Shown one piece after another: positions 15,514-23,819 of a DNA stretch of 64,000 nucleotides. Numbering within the stretch: position 1 is the stretch's first letter; each line of letters opens with the position of its first letter. The stretch spans positions 1 through 64,000 of the forward strand of contig JAHAYX010000054.1 in assembly GCA_018384365.1 (NCBI GenBank). The letters run 5' to 3'. Under the pieces are notes generated by a model, which was not told where the DNA came from, made no database searches, and saw only the letters and a program-made list of their open reading frames with translations. The translations under genes and the position numbers were made by a program. The DNA comes from Clostridiaceae bacterium. GTDB taxonomy: Bacteria; Bacillota; Clostridia; Oscillospirales; QAMX01.

Positions 15514-16593
15514 ATGAAAAAGTTCAGAGTCGGCATTATAGGCTGTACGGGCATGGTAGGCCAGCGTTTTGCGCTGCTGCTGAGCCGTCACCCCTGGTTT
15601 GAGATCACCGCTCTCGCAGCGAGCGCACGCAGTGCCGGACGAACTTACAGGGAAGCGATTGACGGACGCTGGAAAATGACGGAGCCGGTACCGGAGGCCT
15701 GTGCGGACATGACCGTTTTGGATGCGACCGCTGACATAGACCGTGTTGTGGAACTGGTGGACTTCGTTTTCTGCGCAGTGGATATGAAAAAAGAGGACAT
15801 CCGTGCGCTTGAGGAACTGTATGCAAAGCACGAGTGCCCCGTTGTCTCCAATAACAGCGCACACCGCTGGACGCCCGATGTTCCGATGATTATTCCGGAA
15901 ATCAACGCCGCTCATGCGCAGGTGATTCCGTATCAGCGCAAGCGTCTGGGTACCAGCCGCGGCTTTATTGCCGTGAAGCCGAATTGCTCCATTCAGGGCT
16001 ATGTTCCGGCGCTGCACGCGCTGCGTGACCTGGGGCTGGAGCGCGCCGTGGTCTGCACGTATCAGGCAATTTCCGGCGCGGGCAAAACGTTCCGCGAGTG
16101 GCCGGAAATGCTGGATAATGTGATTCCGTATATCGGCGGCGAGGAAGAAAAGTCGGAAAAGGAACCGCTGAAGATCTGGGGCGAGCTGTCAAACGGCGTG
16201 ATTGTCCCGGCTGAGGCGCCTGCCATTACGGCACAGTGCATCCGCGTGCCGGTGACGGACGGCCATATGGCGGCCGTGTTCGCCACGTTTACGAAGAAGG
16301 TATCCTGCGAGGAAATGATTGCACGCTGGGAAAGCTATCGCGGTCGTGCGCAGGAACTGGAGCTTCCGTCCGCGCCGAAGCAGTTCCTGCACTACTTCAC
16401 GGAGGAGAACCGCCCGCAGACGAAGCTGGACCGCGATCTGGAAAACGGCATGGCGGTGTCGCTGGGCCGTCTGCGCCCCGATACGCAGTATGACGTGAAG
16501 TTTGTCGGCCTTGCGCACAACACCATGCGCGGCGCGGCAGGCGGCGCTGTCCTGACGGCGGAGCTGCTCTGCGCCGAAGGGTACATGGACTGA
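15514..16593 (+). CDS. asd: Aspartate-semialdehyde dehydrogenase
   Basis: This 359-residue enzyme makes aspartate semialdehyde from aspartyl phosphate, supplying DapA and the homoserine branch used by MetA. The NADP-binding turn GCTGMVGQ is at residues 10-17, the catalytic cysteine is Cys158 (PNCSIQG), and the C-terminal TMRGAAGG is typical. The length and Cys context place it in the archaeal/fungal-like ASADH branch rather than the E. coli type. AAGGAGAAAG precedes the ATG. It is the last gene of the dap operon and ends at a terminator. Confidence 0.94.
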   Translation: MKKFRVGIIGCTGMVGQRFALLLSRHPWFEITALAASARSAGRTYREAIDGRWKMTEPVPEACADMTVLDATADIDRVVELVDFVFCAVDMKKEDIRALEELYAKHECPVVSNNSAHRWTPDVPMIIPEINAAHAQVIPYQRKRLGTSRGFIAVKPNCSIQGYVPALHALRDLGLERAVVCTYQAISGAGKTFREWPEMLDNVIPYIGGEEEKSEKEPLKIWGELSNGVIVPAEAPAITAQCIRVPVTDGHMAAVFATFTKKVSCEEMIARWESYRGRAQELELPSAPKQFLHYFTEENRPQTKLDRDLENGMAVSLGRLRPDTQYDVKFVGLAHNTMRGAAGGAVLTAELLCAEGYMD

Positions 16594-16617
16594 GCGGAAA
16601 CGTTTGAAAACGACGAA

Positions 16618-16652
16618 AAGTGGCGGAACTGCAGGTTCCGCCACTTGGTTTG
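16618..16652 (+). terminator. Terminator of the dapA-dapB-asd operon
   Basis: A stem AAGTGGCGGAAC/GGTTCCGCCACTT (about 16618-16646) is followed by GGTTTG. The T run is weak but the stem is very stable. Confidence 0.65.
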
Positions 16653-16735
16653 TCGGATGGTGGTTTTTCCTGACAGGGGAGCGGGCTCCCGGCTCGGGGC
16701 TGCTGCCGCAAAAGAATGACAGAAGTGGGGATGAC

Positions 16736-17869
16736 ATGTTTCGAATCGTAAAAACTTCCGGCGCGGCACGGCGCGGCGTCTTTCAAACGCCGCACGGCGA
16801 AATTCAGACGCCGGTTTTCATGAATGTCGGTACGCTTGCCGCCATTAAGGGCGCGGTTTCCACGCGCGACCTGGAGACAGTCGGCTGCCAGGTGGAGCTT
16901 TCCAATACCTATCACCTCCATCTGCGCCCCGGTGAGGAGATTGTCCGCGATATGGGCGGCCTGCACGGCTTTATGAACTGGCCGCACCCGATTCTGACGG
17001 ATTCCGGCGGTTTTCAGGTGTTTTCACTGGCCGGACTGCGCCGTATTACGGAGGAGGGCGTGCGTTTTCACGCGCACACGGATGGTCACATTATCCATAT
17101 GACGCCGGAAATGAGCATGAAAATCCAGGCCTACCTGGGTTCAGACATTGCCATGGCGTTTGACGAGTGCGTGGAAAACCCGTCGCCGCGCGAATACGTG
17201 GAGAAAAGCGCCGCGCGTACGGCGCGCTGGCTGGAACGCTGCAAAGCGGAGCTGGACCGCCTGCACCGCGAGGATGAAACCTGCCCCAACCCCGGACAAA
17301 TGCTTTTCGGCATCAACCAGGGCGGCGTTTTTGACGATATCCGCGTGGAGCATATGAAACGCATTGCGGAGCTGGACCTGCCGGGTTATGCCATCGGCGG
17401 CCTGGCCGTGGGCGAGACGGCAGAGGAGATGTACCGCATCATCGAGGCGGTGAACACCGTTGCACCGCAGAATAAACCGCGCTATCTGATGGGCGTCGGC
17501 ACGCCCTCGAACATTATCGAGGCTGTTGCGCGCGGCGTGGACTTCTTTGACTGCGTCATGCCTGCGCGCAATGCGCGTCATGGCCATGTATATACCTGGG
17601 AGGGCGTGCGCAATCTGAACAACGAAAAATATGCGCGCGATGCGGATCCTATCGAACCCGGCTGCGGCTGCCCGGCCTGTCGGGAGTATTCGCGCGCCTA
17701 TATCCGTCACCTGTTCCGCGCAGGGGAGTCCCTGGCCGGACGTCTGGCTACCCTGCATAACCTGTACTTCTATAACAATCTGACACGCCATATCCGGGAG
17801 GCAATCGAACGGGACGAATATGAGGCGTTCCGCAGCAGATGGTCTGCTGTTCTTTCGCAGAGAATTTGA
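16736..17869 (+). CDS. tgt: tRNA-guanine transglycosylase
   Basis: This 377-residue enzyme swaps guanine-34 of Asn, Asp, His and Tyr tRNAs for preQ1 in queuosine synthesis. Visible signatures are the substrate pocket DSGGFQVFSL with its Asp, GGLAVGE, the nucleophile segment VDFFDCVMPAR, and the zinc ligands CGCPAC...HLFRAGE...H. The ATG at 16736 fits the family N-terminus (RIVKTSGAARRG); the upstream frame crosses the asd terminator. GTGGGG is a weak SD site. queA lies on the other strand. Confidence 0.95.
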   Translation: MFRIVKTSGAARRGVFQTPHGEIQTPVFMNVGTLAAIKGAVSTRDLETVGCQVELSNTYHLHLRPGEEIVRDMGGLHGFMNWPHPILTDSGGFQVFSLAGLRRITEEGVRFHAHTDGHIIHMTPEMSMKIQAYLGSDIAMAFDECVENPSPREYVEKSAARTARWLERCKAELDRLHREDETCPNPGQMLFGINQGGVFDDIRVEHMKRIAELDLPGYAIGGLAVGETAEEMYRIIEAVNTVAPQNKPRYLMGVGTPSNIIEAVARGVDFFDCVMPARNARHGHVYTWEGVRNLNNEKYARDADPIEPGCGCPACREYSRAYIRHLFRAGESLAGRLATLHNLYFYNNLTRHIREAIERDEYEAFRSRWSAVLSQRI

Positions 17870-17901
17870 CCGGACAAATGGAAAAATTGAATAAAAACCA
17901 C

Positions 17902-17930
17902 TTGTAAAGCATAGGTATATATGGTAAAAT
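17902..17930 (+). promoter_or_regulatory. Promoter and possible operator of the GH42 gene
   Basis: TTGTAA (17902-17907), 17-bp spacer, TAAAAT (17925-17930). The inverted repeat CATAGG/CCTATG (17910-17915 and 17932-17937) straddles the -10 box and ends at the likely transcription start, which would suit a repressor. Confidence 0.65.
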
Positions 17931-17940
17931 GCCTATGTCA

Positions 17941-18016
17941 AAGCCAAACAATGCTGCTGTATCTGGAATTATCCCCGGCCGCGTCGTTTGGCTTTTTGAG
18001 TTTCACCAAACGGAGG
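17941..18016 (+). promoter_or_regulatory. Leader with two mutually exclusive hairpins before the GH42 gene
   Basis: GTTTGG (17986-17991) can pair upstream with CCAAAC (17944-17949), extending to nine pairs and followed by T5 as a terminator. It can also pair downstream with CCAAAC (18006-18011), which abuts the SD sequence GGAGG. The two pairings exclude each other. Confidence 0.5.
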
Positions 18017-18022
18017 TGTAAT

Positions 18023-20017
18023 ATGGAAAAACTTTATATGGGGTCGGCTTTTTACCCCGAAATCTACGGTAAGGATCTCCCGACGTTTGAACAGGATGTC
18101 GCGATGATGAAAAAAGGCGGCTTCAATGCGGTGCGCATTGCGGAGTTTTCCTGGAGCTGCATGGAACCACACGACGGCGTCTTTGATTTTGGCTGGCTGC
18201 ATGAACTTGTGGACCGCCTGTACGAAAACGGCATTTACACGATCCTGTGCACGCCGTCGGTGACGCCTCCGGACTGGATGACGAAGAAATATCCGGAAAC
18301 GCTGAAAATGAATGACGACGGAAACCGGAAACAGCACGGCGCGCGCCGCCACTGCTGCTCCAATTCCCGCATATACCGCAACTATGTGCGGCGCATCAAC
18401 ACGCGGATGGCGCAGGAATTTGCCGGGCATCCGGCCGTAATCGGCTGGCAGCTGGACAATGAAATTTCGCCGGAACGCCGCGGCTGTTCGTGCCCGGCCT
18501 GCATGGAAAAATTCCATGAGCATCTGGCACGCAAGTTTGGCACGGTGGAGGAACTCAACGCGCGCTGGTATCTGAAGCTCTGGAGTCAGGAGTACGAGAG
18601 CTTTGAGGATGTACCGCATCCGCATGAACTGACCTGGTCCCACCCGGCGCTGATTGCCGAATATATCGAGTTTCAGTCTGACACCAATGCCGAATTCCTG
18701 CATGAACAGGCGGAAACACTGCGCAAAAACGGCGTTACCGTACCGATCGGCACCGATATGATGCCGATTTATACGCAGAATTATCCCAAAACCGTTGCGC
18801 CGCTGGACGTTGTGCAGTTCAACCACTACAACAGCCGTGAAAATCTCTGGGAAGCGGGATTCTGGTTTGATTATATGCAGAACCTGAAGCCGGACGTACC
18901 GTTCTGGGTCACGGAAACCTGCACAAGCGCCAACGGCTCCACCTCCAGCTCCGGTCTGGAGTATCCGCTTGGCTTTAACCGCGTGAATTCGCTTATGCCG
19001 TTCGCTTTCGGCGCGGCAATGAATAACTATTGGCTCTGGCGCGCGCATCCGGGCGGACACGAGCTGATGCACGGCAGCGTTTTGACTTCACAGGGACGCC
19101 CGGTATTCAATTTCAACGAGTGCGAGGATGTTTCCCGCATCCTGACTGCGTCAGAGGATTTCCTGACCGGCACGAAGGCGGACTACCGCGGCTTTGCCAT
19201 GAGCGTGTCCTGCAAGTCGGATGTGATGTTCAATGCGCAGCCGACGGTGGCGGGCTTCAGTTATCGCCGTTCCATCATGGATGCCTGGCACGACCTGTTC
19301 GGCAGCGGTATGCTCCCGCGCCTTCTGGAACCGTGTATGCCGCTTGACGGTGTGAAGGTCCTTTACTCCCCGTATCTGATCACGTTGGAGGAAGGCGATT
19401 TCGCTGAGCGCCTGCGCGCATGGATCGAGGCGGGCGGCATCTGGATCGCCGGCCCCATGACGGATATCCGTAATGCGGACGGTGCGAAGTATCTGGATTC
19501 GCCGTTTGGTATGATCGAAAAACTGACCGGTATCACCTGTGATTACGGTATTACGGCACATACGGTCCCGGCTCTGGTGGACTGGAACGGGAAGGAAGCC
19601 GAAGCGGCTGTCTGGACAGACGTCTATTCCCTGCAGGAAAACCAGGAAGTGCTCGCGATTTATCGCAGCAAATCAGAGCCTTCGCCGTTTGACGGCGGCG
19701 CAGCCGCAGCCTGGTGCCCTGTCGGCAAGGGCGGCGTGATTGTGCTGGGTACCCAGCCTTCGCGTGAGGCACTTCAGGAAATCGTGGCGTATGCCTTTGA
19801 AAAGGCGGGGATGGCCGCCGGCGTCCGTTCCAGCGGAAATGTGGTGGTCGTGCCGCGTTCCGGCGCAGCGGATGGCATTGTGCTCTGCGAAGTGAACCAT
19901 GAAAAGGGCGAAGTGTTCCTTGACGGAGCCTATCAGGACGTCGTATCCGGCGAGCAGGTCTCCGGAACCGTGAGCGTGGAGCCCTACACCTTCCAGATTC
20001 TGAAAAAAATCGACTGA
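18023..20017 (+). CDS. GH42 beta-galactosidase
   Basis: This 664-residue intracellular glycosidase hydrolyses terminal beta-galactosides. The GH42 catalytic barrel occupies about residues 1-380. The acid/base Glu147 lies in QLDNE, and the probable nucleophile is Glu298 in FWVTET. A zinc cluster of the trimeric GH42 type is visible (Cys111/112 with Cys155, Cys157 and Cys160 in CSCPAC). The trimerisation and C-terminal beta domains follow. There is no signal peptide. The ATG at 18023 follows CGGAGGTG and is placed after the promoter. Two sugar permease genes lie 430 bases downstream, suggesting uptake and hydrolysis of galactosides or galacto-oligosaccharides; the substrate is inferred. Confidence 0.93.
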   Translation: MEKLYMGSAFYPEIYGKDLPTFEQDVAMMKKGGFNAVRIAEFSWSCMEPHDGVFDFGWLHELVDRLYENGIYTILCTPSVTPPDWMTKKYPETLKMNDDGNRKQHGARRHCCSNSRIYRNYVRRINTRMAQEFAGHPAVIGWQLDNEISPERRGCSCPACMEKFHEHLARKFGTVEELNARWYLKLWSQEYESFEDVPHPHELTWSHPALIAEYIEFQSDTNAEFLHEQAETLRKNGVTVPIGTDMMPIYTQNYPKTVAPLDVVQFNHYNSRENLWEAGFWFDYMQNLKPDVPFWVTETCTSANGSTSSSGLEYPLGFNRVNSLMPFAFGAAMNNYWLWRAHPGGHELMHGSVLTSQGRPVFNFNECEDVSRILTASEDFLTGTKADYRGFAMSVSCKSDVMFNAQPTVAGFSYRRSIMDAWHDLFGSGMLPRLLEPCMPLDGVKVLYSPYLITLEEGDFAERLRAWIEAGGIWIAGPMTDIRNADGAKYLDSPFGMIEKLTGITCDYGITAHTVPALVDWNGKEAEAAVWTDVYSLQENQEVLAIYRSKSEPSPFDGGAAAAWCPVGKGGVIVLGTQPSREALQEIVAYAFEKAGMAAGVRSSGNVVVVPRSGAADGIVLCEVNHEKGEVFLDGAYQDVVSGEQVSGTVSVEPYTFQILKKID

Positions 20018-20172
20018 TTGTACGCTGGATTATTTAGTGAAAATTAATGACAAATCAGTAACATCTCGACTTTAGAAGCACAATTTGGCCGCAATATCCA
20101 CTAAAAATAGTAGAATATACATATTTTTAGAACTGGGTGTAGAAAAAATATTACCAGACGCACAAAACAGTA

Positions 20173-20201
20173 TTGACTTTTCTGTGAGGATATGGTACTA
20201 T
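20173..20201 (+). promoter_or_regulatory. Promoter of the sugar permease genes
   Basis: TTGACT (20173-20178), 17-bp spacer, TACTAT (20196-20201). The leader to the first start codon is about 237 nt. Confidence 0.7.
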
Positions 20202-20205
20202 TTTG

Positions 20206-20267
20206 ACAAAAGTAATAGAAAGATTCGCAAAATGTTGGTGGTTTTGCTCAAAGCCTATTACTTTTGT
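20206..20267 (+). repeat. 13-bp inverted repeat with nested stem at the transcript 5' end
   Basis: ACAAAAGTAATAG (20206-20218) is perfectly complementary to 20255-20267. Inside the loop GCAAAA (20227-20232) pairs with TTTTGC (20242-20247). The first arm coincides with the expected transcription start, so it could be RNA structure or a DNA operator. Confidence 0.6.
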
Positions 20268-20303
20268 GAATTTCATTCTCGCGGTTTTGGTGTAAAAGCG
20301 ACA

Positions 20304-20340
20304 AAAAGAGTGCTTTTGCACAACTTTTATTTTATTTTTA
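20304..20340 (+). terminator. Terminator-like hairpin inside the permease leader
   Basis: AAAAG-A-GTGC pairs with GCAC-AA-CTTTT (20304-20328) around a TTTT loop, followed by a T-rich tract to 20340. Placed between promoter and genes, it suggests attenuation. Confidence 0.55.
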
Positions 20341-20444
20341 CAGTAAGACCGTGAATGATGGCGTGTTGTGATTTTCTGAAATCACAGGATGTTTGTTCCC
20401 CAGCACAGGCATTTCCCGCAAATTGACTTTAAGGAGGCTATCGC

Positions 20445-21416
20445 ATGAAAAAAGAAGCGGTACCGGCTGCGGGGCCGGTAACAGGTGGACCAGGGGAGAT
20501 GAAGCTTTACAGCAAGAGAACCAGGGTCATTCGAGAAAATATTGAACTTTGGTCTTTTGTCATTCCTGCTGCCGCACTGATAATCCTGTTCAACTATGCG
20601 CCGATGTACGGTATTATCATTGCGTTCCAGAACTACTTCCCCGGAAGTCCGTTCCTTGGTGAGAAGACGCAATGGGTTGGCTTGAAGCATTTTATTGATT
20701 TTATCAATAGTATTTACTTTAAGCGCATCATGACGAACTCCATTCGTCTGAGCCTTTTGAACCTGCTTTTTGGTTTCTGGCTCCCGATTGTTTTTGCCCT
20801 GATCCTGAATGAAATCAGAAGCCTGAGATTCAAGAAATTCGTGCAGACGGCCAGCTACCTGCCGCACTTTATTTCTACCGTTGTTGTCGCCGGTATGGCG
20901 ATCTCCTTCTGTCAGCCGACTGGTCTGATTAACCTCCTTCTCGGTGCTTTCGGCGTTGCGCCGCAGAGCTGGTTGGATATGCCAAGCAAATTCCCGATGA
21001 TTTACACCATCATCAACGTCTGGAAGAGCTTCGGCTTTAACAGCATCCTGTATTTCTCCACACTGTCTGCTATTGACCCGTCGCTTTACGAGTCCGCTCG
21101 TATTGACGGTGCAAACCGTTGGCAACAGTGCTGGCACATTACCCTGCCGGGTCTGAAGAGCATCATTGCAATTCAGTTCATCCTTGCACTGGGCGGCATC
21201 CTTGCTACGAACTCCGACCTTGTTATTCTTATTTACAACCCCGCTACATACGAAACGGCCGATGTTATCGGTTCGTACACGTACCGTATCGGTATCCAGA
21301 ACGGTAAATACAGTTACACGACTGCTGTTGGTCTCTTCATGTCGATCGTTGGATTTACGCTTACCTTCATTGCCAACAAATTCAGTAACTGGCTCACCGG
21401 CTTTGGTCTGTGGTAA
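20445..21416 (+). CDS. Sugar ABC transporter permease (LplB type)
   Basis: This 323-residue inner-membrane protein is a MalF/LplB-family permease of the carbohydrate uptake 1 (CUT1) transporters. Six or more hydrophobic segments are visible, beginning near residue 35. The EAA loop that docks the ATPase reads ESARIDGANRWQQCWHITLPG near residues 215-235. AAGGAGG precedes the ATG. It is followed after 18 bases by the partner permease. The family usually relies on a shared ATPase such as MsmX, and none is encoded here. The normally adjacent solute-binding protein is also absent. The proximity of a GH42 gene hints at galactosides, but LplB-type systems take diverse oligosaccharides. Confidence 0.92.
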   Translation: MKKEAVPAAGPVTGGPGEMKLYSKRTRVIRENIELWSFVIPAAALIILFNYAPMYGIIIAFQNYFPGSPFLGEKTQWVGLKHFIDFINSIYFKRIMTNSIRLSLLNLLFGFWLPIVFALILNEIRSLRFKKFVQTASYLPHFISTVVVAGMAISFCQPTGLINLLLGAFGVAPQSWLDMPSKFPMIYTIINVWKSFGFNSILYFSTLSAIDPSLYESARIDGANRWQQCWHITLPGLKSIIAIQFILALGGILATNSDLVILIYNPATYETADVIGSYTYRIGIQNGKYSYTTAVGLFMSIVGFTLTFIANKFSNWLTGFGLW

Positions 21417-21434
21417 AAGAGGGGGAAAGAGAAT

Positions 21435-22343
21435 ATGGCTAAGAATCCGAACAAAATCAAAGAAGGCAGCGTTATTGCTGACGTTATCTTCTACATATTA
21501 GCGATCTTCTTTGCATTTATTACGCTGTACCCGATGTATTACGTGCTGATCCTCTCCCTGAGTGATCCGAACGCCGCCGCTTCCATGCGTGTGTTCCTGT
21601 GGCCGAAGGGCTTCTACATCGGCGGTTATAAGAACATTATCACCGACCGTAACCTGTGGCTCTCCTATCGTAATACTATCTTCTATGCATTGGCTTCCTG
21701 CGGATTGATGCTGATTACAACGACGATGTGCGCCTATCCGCTTACCTCGAAGGCTCTGCGCGGCAGAAAGTTCCTGACTTTCTTCCTCCTGATCCCGATG
21801 TACTTCAACGGCGGTATTATCCCGAGCTTCCTCCTTATCCAGAAACTCGGCTTCTACGACACACCGTGGGCCATCATCCTTCCGGGTTCTGTCAGCATCT
21901 GGTACATCATCCTGGTTCGTTCCTACTTCCGTACGATCGGTGAATCCCTGCGTGAAGCGGCGATGATCGACGGCGCAAGCCATTATCGTATCTATGCGAA
22001 CCTGTTTATCCCGAACTCCAAGGCAATCATTGCCGTTATCGCGCTGTACACGATCATTGGTCAGTGGAACAGCTGGTTCCAGGCTTTGATTTATCTGCCG
22101 AATACCTATTGGCAGCCCCTCCAGCTGTACCTCCGCCGCCTGCTGATCCTCCAGAATTCTTCTCTGGAATCTGTTATGAACCTGTCGGCTGAGGCACTTG
22201 AAGAAATGGCTAAGGAACAGCTTTCGAACAACCAGTTGAAATACACGGTTATCTTTATTTCAACTCTCCCGATGCTGGTTACCTATCCGTTCTTCCAGAA
22301 ATACTTCGTTAAGGGCGTTATGCTTGGTTCCCTGAAGGAGTAA
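21435..22343 (+). CDS. Sugar ABC transporter permease (LplC/YtcP type)
   Basis: This 302-residue membrane protein is the MalG-like partner of the preceding permease. It has about six membrane segments and an EAA loop REAAMIDGASHYRIYANLFIP near residues 175-195. Two permeases of the LplB/LplC kind form the channel of a CUT1 importer. GGGGGAAAGAG gives the SD site. A strong terminator directly after the gene closes the operon without a binding-protein gene, which in most lpl-like operons is the neighbour. Confidence 0.92.
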   Translation: MAKNPNKIKEGSVIADVIFYILAIFFAFITLYPMYYVLILSLSDPNAAASMRVFLWPKGFYIGGYKNIITDRNLWLSYRNTIFYALASCGLMLITTTMCAYPLTSKALRGRKFLTFFLLIPMYFNGGIIPSFLLIQKLGFYDTPWAIILPGSVSIWYIILVRSYFRTIGESLREAAMIDGASHYRIYANLFIPNSKAIIAVIALYTIIGQWNSWFQALIYLPNTYWQPLQLYLRRLLILQNSSLESVMNLSAEALEEMAKEQLSNNQLKYTVIFISTLPMLVTYPFFQKYFVKGVMLGSLKE

Positions 22344-22357
22344 AAGTTCAATTATTT

Positions 22358-22388
22358 GCGGGAGCAGTGAAGAACTGCTCCCGCTTTT
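22358..22388 (+). terminator. Terminator of the sugar permease operon
   Basis: An 11-bp perfect stem (22358-22368 and 22374-22384) is followed by TTTTCC. Confidence 0.85.
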
Positions 22389-22408
22389 CCTTTTCCGGAG
22401 GTTTCCCT

Positions 22409-23422
22409 ATGAAGCATCGCAGATATTTCCTGCTTATGGCAATTTTGTTCCTGATTCAATGCACTGGCTGTACCCCACGGACGAAATCCGCAACAAAAAC
22501 GTTGTTTGCCATGGACACGGTGATGACCCTGACAGCTTATGGCGCGCATGCAGAGGAAGCAATTACTGTTGCTGCGGAGAAGCTCTTCGAGTTAGATCGG
22601 CTTCTGTCTGTTACGCGTACGGATAGCGAAATTTCTCGACTGAACGCCGCTGGCGGTGAAGCGGTAACGCTCTCTCCGGAGGTATACAACCTGATTGCGG
22701 CTGCTGTGGCATATTCCGAGGAGTTTTATGGCTATTATGATCTGACCGTAAAGCCGCTTGTGGAGGCATGGGGCTTTTACGATGACGATTATTCCGTTCC
22801 GGATGCGCAAGAACTTCGGGCCCTCTTGGAAACAGTTGATTTTCACAACGTTGTCCTGGAAGAAGCTTACAATGTCCACCTTTTACATGATGCGCAGCTT
22901 GATCTGGGCGGTATTGCAAAGGGATATGCGGCAGAACTTGTTCGTGCGATCTTTGAGGACCATCAGATCGAGGGTGCGGTACTGGATCTTGGCGGAAATG
23001 TCCTGACGATGGGGGAAAAGGCGGACGGAACGCCCTGGCGGGTGGCTGTTCGAAGCCCTTTTCAACCGGATGAACAGCTTTGTATCCTGTCGGTTCCGGA
23101 AAAGGCGCTTGTGACCTCCGGTTCGTACCAACGTTTTTTCGAAGCAGAGGGCGTTCGGTATCATCACATTCTAGATCCAGTTACGGGAGCGCCGGCGGAT
23201 TCTGATCTTTTGTCCGTAACGGTCATCACAGAAGATGCCGCTTATGCTGACGCGCTTTCCACAGCGCTTTTTGTCATGGGGTATGACCAAGCAGTCGATT
23301 ACTGGCGGGAACATGGCAATTTTGAAGCGGTTTTTGTCCGGCAAACAGGGGAGGTCAGCTGCACGCCTTCCGTTTTGGCTTGGGTGGAAGTTGTAGATTT
23401 TGAAATAACAGCGGTTGAATAA
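22409..23422 (+). CDS. apbE: FAD:protein FMN transferase (ApbE), lipoprotein
   Basis: This 337-residue protein has an N-terminal lipoprotein-type signal (hydrophobic 6-18, lipid-acceptor cysteine likely Cys20 in CTGC). The ApbE domain follows, with FAMDTVMTL, TDSEISRLN, LDLGGNV and the metal-binding C-terminal segment ILDPVTGAPADSDLLSVTV. ApbE proteins attach FMN to threonine of partner flavoproteins such as RnfG or NqrC outside the membrane. No Rnf/Nqr or FMN-binding-domain gene lies in the window, so its target is elsewhere. The ATG at 22409 follows CCGGAGG; the longer frame would begin inside the preceding terminator. Confidence 0.93.
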   Translation: MKHRRYFLLMAILFLIQCTGCTPRTKSATKTLFAMDTVMTLTAYGAHAEEAITVAAEKLFELDRLLSVTRTDSEISRLNAAGGEAVTLSPEVYNLIAAAVAYSEEFYGYYDLTVKPLVEAWGFYDDDYSVPDAQELRALLETVDFHNVVLEEAYNVHLLHDAQLDLGGIAKGYAAELVRAIFEDHQIEGAVLDLGGNVLTMGEKADGTPWRVAVRSPFQPDEQLCILSVPEKALVTSGSYQRFFEAEGVRYHHILDPVTGAPADSDLLSVTVITEDAAYADALSTALFVMGYDQAVDYWREHGNFEAVFVRQTGEVSCTPSVLAWVEVVDFEITAVE

Positions 23423-23437
23423 CTGCTTTGCATGAAT

Positions 23438-23470
23438 AAAAGGGATGGCTTTTAAAAGCCATCCCTTTTT
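23438..23470. terminator. Bidirectional terminator between apbE and the Cys-rich gene
   Basis: A perfect stem AAAAGGGATGGCTT/AAGCCATCCCTTTT (23438-23470) carries T runs on both strands and lies 15 bases after apbE and 10 bases after the stop of the minus-strand gene. Confidence 0.88.
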
Positions 23471-23479
23471 CACAGCATC

Positions 23480-23686
23480 TTAACACTGCGGTTTACAGCG
23501 CCTGCAACTGCGTTCTCCTGATCTTCTCTCCGGTTCACATTCTCTCTGTGAGGCGTTCATCCGACGTCCGCAGTCTCTTTCCTCGTTTGCTCTCTCACAA
23601 GCTTCCGAAAAGGGCCGGCGGCAGTTGCCAGCCATACAGTCGACGATTCGTGTGTTTTGCTCGCATGCTTTTTTGCATTTTCTCAT
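23480..23686 (-). CDS. Very Cys-rich, Arg-rich small protein of unknown function
   Basis: This 68-residue product has ten cysteines at 4, 8, 17, 22, 30, 39, 50, 61, 64 and 68 and is rich in Arg and Glu. It has no signal peptide, membrane segment or family I recognise. Three things support a real gene: AAAGGAG placed seven bases before the ATG, a bidirectional terminator 10 bases past the stop, and the regular 8-11-residue spacing of cysteines. No radical SAM enzyme or exporter is adjacent, which argues against a ranthipeptide precursor such as SCIFF. Possible roles are metal binding or a disulfide-linked spore coat component, both guesses. It is transcribed convergently to apbE and divergently from moxR. 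Confidence 0.6.
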   Translation of the reverse strand: MRKCKKACEQNTRIVDCMAGNCRRPFSEACERANEERDCGRRMNASQRECEPERRSGERSCRRCKPQC

Positions 23687-23819
23687 TGCTGTTCTCCTTT
23701 GGACGCCGCAGCCGGGGCTTTCTGAGGGCGTCCTGCTTTATCCTATGCTGTGCGCCGCTTTCTGTTACTGCGAAAGACCATGGCGTATCCGAGCTTTGTT
23801 GATTGTGAATGTCAAAAAT

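Larger units (their letters stand above)
20018..20444 (+). other. AT-rich intergenic region with promoter and structured leader
   Basis: This 427-bp region is much richer in A/T than its neighbours and has no credible gene. It holds a promoter (20173-20201), a large stem-loop starting at the likely transcript 5' end, a terminator-like hairpin (20304-20340) and an 8-bp hairpin (20367-20386) before the permease genes. Confidence 0.7.

Noticed and set aside
17929-18021. Short frame starting ATGCCTATG before the GH42 gene, possible leader peptide
   Set aside because: Both ATG codons lie at or before the predicted transcription start (about 17937), so it would not be translated from this promoter.
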